This document shows positions 61,180 to 64,000 of a stretch of DNA of 64,000 nt, in pieces. Below the pieces are notes generated by a model, which saw only the letters and a program-made list of their open reading frames with translations, was not told the origin of the DNA and did not search any database. Origin of the DNA: Eumeta japonica (Eukaryota; Arthropoda; Insecta; Lepidoptera; Psychidae); contig BGZK01000105.1 in the NCBI GenBank assembly GCA_005406025.1, positions 620,001 to 684,000 of the forward strand. The letters are read 5' to 3'. The position numbers and the translations under genes are program-made. Numbering within the stretch: the stretch's first letter is position 1; the number at the start of each line of letters is the position of its first letter.

Positions 61180-61505
61180 GCTACCGACAGTAGAATGGAA
61201 ACCGCGAGGGAGACATGGAGTAAAATCGAGAGTCGAGACCATGAGGAATCAGAAACGAGTACGGGACTAGAATTAGAATCAAGAGCGTAATCGGAATCTG
61301 AACAAGGTGCAGTATTGAGATCAGAATTGAGAGCGGGAGTGCTATCGACAGCGAGACAGGATCGTAACCTACATAAATGGAAAAGAAAGGGATTAACCAA
61401 AAGCGGAACAGCGGTCTGAATCGAGATTGAATCAAACTGGCGAAGAGAGTAGGACCGGGACCAGAAATGGAAAATGGACTAGCGATCGGGATCCCGATAT
61501 TTGGA
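61180..61505. repeat. Degenerate GGAATC-type hexamer array
   Basis: The largest tract of this type in the window. Units such as GGAATC, GAGATC, GGGATC and AGAATT recur with roughly 6-base spacing for over 300 bases, ending in CGATCGGGATCCCGATATTT (61484-61503), which contains a CGGGATCCCG palindrome. On the minus strand the repeat gives alternating Ser/Asp/Leu and Pro-Ile-Leu frames (84 and 90 codons) that are artefacts. Confidence 0.65.
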
Positions 61506-62639
61506 GCGTGATATATATAAAATGAAGTACTTCATTCCACGTCCGCACGAGTGGAAGCTAGTACTGTTGTATAAATTTGTATCAATTCTTTTTGACAGTT
61601 GTGTAATAAAAAAACCTTTTTATAACTCACCGACGCTAATTCTACCATTTTTTTTAATTTTTGTCTATCTGTATGTCTTTTTGTATCATAAGTACGATGC
61701 CAACGATTTTGTTGAAAATCTTTATAGAGTAAATACATGTAATTGAGAAAATGAGAGTCTGTATATAATTTCGATAAAGGAGCTGTCTGTTTGTTTGTCT
61801 GGGATAATATCCGAAACGATTCAATTAAATTTAAAATTGAAGTAAATTATCTCCTGGAATAAGAAATCTCCGTATATATCTATCTATATATATAAATGAA
61901 ACTTTTTATATGATATTTTCATAAAAAATTGTTATTAACATTTATTACATTACGCATCTAACTATATATTAAATAAATTATATATCATATTGATTTATTA
62001 TATTGTAGTTCATAATTTTTAAAATTTTATTCTGACTATCTGTCAATAAAGAGTTTGTATATTTAATTATTCAAGCTAATCCTCGAAAAGACAGAATGGA
62101 TTGTAATCAAATTTTGCATCGGAAGATACTATCTTCAATGTTAGTGTATTTTGTTCATTTTCTGTGTCACCATTCGTCTGATTACTATATAGCTGGCGAT
62201 ATGTTGACGCGCGAACAGGAAGATTTCTAAAAAAACAAATCACCTTGCATTTGTACCTTACCTCGTCTGCATGTTTGTACCATTGAAACGAACTACTAAA
62301 CCTATTTTAAAAAAGTTCTTAATATGAATAAAGGAATTTTTAGAATCGGTTTGGTCGGTTCATTAAATTTAAAAATTATTTTTTTAAATTTTTTATTGAC
62401 TGTAAAACTGAAAAGAATTCTGCATATCTCTCTATAAATCGGTTAATTTGATCAACTTATATTGTTATCGATGAATTTTGAAAAAAGTATCTTTTACAGT
62501 AATTTTTAAATTTTCTGGACGATCGACTTTTTAAATGTAATAATCGCTTTTTGCGTACACAAAACTGTGTTGAACGCCGTAAGCTTTATTCAAATCCGAT
62601 ATTTAAAAATAAAAACTTTTCTTATCATTATTATGTTAT
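61506..62639. other. AT-rich non-coding stretch
   Basis: No gene recognised. Frames at 61501-61746 and 61532-61738 overlap antisense and are not protein-like. Confidence 0.55.
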
Positions 62640-62885
62640 TTTCTGACGGAGGTCCTCCGACCGGACATTTCTTTATAACATTTTCAAGGGGCAAACAAGC
62701 ATGCAAGCCACCAGGAATATGGGTGGTCGCCGTTGTCCATGGACACTCACAATACCAGGGAAATCACCTGTACGTTGCCGGCCTTTTGGATAGGAATAGG
62801 ATATCTAATAGAAGGGAGAAGGTGCTAGAAGGGGATTACGGCGATGAAGGAGGAGTGGGATGATGGAGGCCTGATTGGTCACCGG
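62640..62885 (-). repeat. Dispersed repeat A, inverted copy
   Basis: The reverse complement carries 'ttagatatcctattcctatc', then 'aaaaggccggcaacgtac', then 'gtgtccatggacaacggcg', the same order as in the copy at 8380-8645. The 98-codon frame 62567-62863 is repeat sequence. Confidence 0.75.
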
Positions 62886-63379
62886 AACTGTCACTTACTA
62901 GAGGAAATAAAATGGCTAAAGCTACTACTTTACATCTACATGTATTATGTACTACATTTTCTTGCTACAAACAAGTTGACTATAGCATAGCATGGCTTTA
63001 CAACATTTAATGCATTTTTTACATCTACCACACAATCTACCACTTGGACAATTTCTACAAGTCCAAACACGGTTAAGATATGTTGTTCCGTTATGAAGTT
63101 TCTGTGCCGTCTGGCGCCATCATCAGATCCTTAAAGCCAATTATTGCCAAAATGCATTTGAAGAAACTAGAATGTATTATTCCGTCATGTTGTTCCTGTA
63201 CCAATCTTCTGGCTCCATCATCAGTTCCATACCATTACATCATATTATTGACTTGTCATCAGTCTGCGACAAGTATGCAAAGTTTTAATTTAATCTGAGG
63301 CTTTAAAATAACTCAAAATTGCGTATAAGAATCACATTTTTTATGCACAATAAGTTCGACTCGCAAATCGATTCACAAA
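62886..63379. other. AT-rich non-coding stretch
   Basis: Nothing recognised. The 72-codon frame 63080-63298 has several Cys but no known pattern. Confidence 0.5.
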
Positions 63380-63525
63380 TCGATTAAGTTAGTCAACAGC
63401 TAATTGTGCAGTTAATTTTTTTGCATGTTTGTTTGTTAATTTTTTAAATAATTTGACATGTTTGATTTGTACCTTTAACAGTTAACAATTAAATACTGCA
63501 AATGAGAGTTTGAAGCACACCGCTG
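63380..63525 (+). mobile_element. MITE, right-half copy
   Basis: 'aagttagtcaacagctaatt' to 'tttgaagcacaccgctg' parallels the right half of the element at 21188-21445 (from 'aacttagtcaactgccaatt' to 'tttgaagaataccgctg'). The terminal repeat ends at 63525. The left end is missing. Confidence 0.65.
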
Positions 63526-64000
63526 ACAGTGTGTAAAATTAATTAAGATCGGTTAAAGTAGTTTGGAGTTTAAGGCGGACAAACAGACAAAGAAACGAAA
63601 TTTTTATATATATAAGATGAGAAAATGACTCTTTTCCTCGATTACACTAAGATTTACGCATAACTTTTCTTACATCAAGATCGTCATAAATTAATGGAGA
63701 ACAGTAAAATCCTAATGAATATGTAAAATAATCCAAAATTTAATCCATAGTTGAGATCACCATTGTGACCTCGACATTATTACAATACATTAATGCTATT
63801 AATTATGAAGATGTAATTAGAATAGGCCCCTCGGTAAATGCCTTCGCAACTGGGTTTGATAGCTGTCTATTTTATATAATTCTCCATTATTACATAACGG
63901 TTAACGTCATCCAAGACTGATGTTCAGATATTACAATACTCAGAGCGAATAATAAAATGGCTTAGAACCAGAGACTTTGACGTTAAATCTTTTCTCATTT
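63526..64000. other. Non-coding window end
   Basis: 63550-63612, with 'gcggacaaacagacaaagaa' and a TATATATATAAGATG run, looks like a LINE 3' end. The remainder is AT-rich with nothing recognised. Confidence 0.45.

Noticed and set aside
54298..64000. A second DH31-like peptide exon downstream carrying the usual C-terminus
   Set aside because: I looked on both strands for the GYSGALQA and MGLAAAN coding wording and saw none. A computed search would be firmer.
1..64000. CRISPR arrays, bacterial operons, phage or plasmid features
   Set aside because: Intron-containing genes, microsatellites and lepidopteran transposons show this is an animal nuclear genome. No spaced direct-repeat arrays were seen.

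Overview
This 64 kb window is AT-rich, gene-poor eukaryotic DNA from an insect, most likely a moth or butterfly (Lepidoptera). Three things point there. The one gene I can assemble encodes a diuretic hormone 31 (DH31) precursor whose mature peptide has a moth-like core. The dispersed repeats look lepidopteran: elements opening with 'ggccaagtgcgagtcgg' or 'ggctaagagcgtgtcgg', others ending in 'gcgggtgaaaccgcaggcgg'-type sequence, and 'tccatgggcggcg' repeats. The exons are small, GC-rich islands in AT-rich introns. There is no bacterial-style gene organisation, so most open frames are chance or repeat-derived. The species cannot be named from the sequence.

Layout. 1-18.6 kb is AT-rich DNA with a few CpG-richer islets (1.64-2.3, 3.24-3.49, 5.22-5.64 and 18.33-18.65 kb), two CRE palindromes near 2.15 and 2.78 kb, a LINE 3' end (4.8 kb), a dispersed repeat (8.4 kb) and a dead mariner (13.3-14.4 kb). 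18.6-50 kb holds a hAT-like MITE (21.2 kb), a DREF-like cluster (20.5 kb), several perfect inverted repeats, a second LINE 3' end (32.0 kb), an unrecognised protein-like open frame on the minus strand (32.5-32.7 kb), a large lepidopteran repeat (36.7-37.5 kb), a LINE reverse-transcriptase relic (39.5 kb) and a copia-type gag relic (42.7-43.1 kb). 50.36-54.96 kb holds the coding exons and 3' UTR of the DH31 gene on the plus strand. 55-64 kb is intergenic again, with another large lepidopteran repeat, a second LINE RT relic (58.3 kb), a diverged direct repeat (59.6/60.4 kb), a degenerate hexamer array (61.2-61.5 kb), an inverted copy of the 8.4 kb repeat (62.6 kb) and half of a second MITE copy (63.4-63.5 kb).

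The DH31 gene has four coding exons: signal peptide, acidic spacer, a symmetric 21-nt microexon, and the peptide exon. All splice phases agree. They give a 114-residue precursor with KR and Gly-Arg4 processing sites around a 31-residue peptide. A 5' UTR exon must lie further upstream, because the first coding exon opens with a splice acceptor one base before the ATG. The peptide keeps the DH31 N-terminal and central core and the Pro-amide end but departs from the usual C-terminus (N-Y for K-H at 17-18, S-A-T-S-P in place of F/Y-A-G-G-P). That departure is the most interesting biology in the window. Everything else supported is decayed transposon sequence or candidate regulatory or structured DNA.
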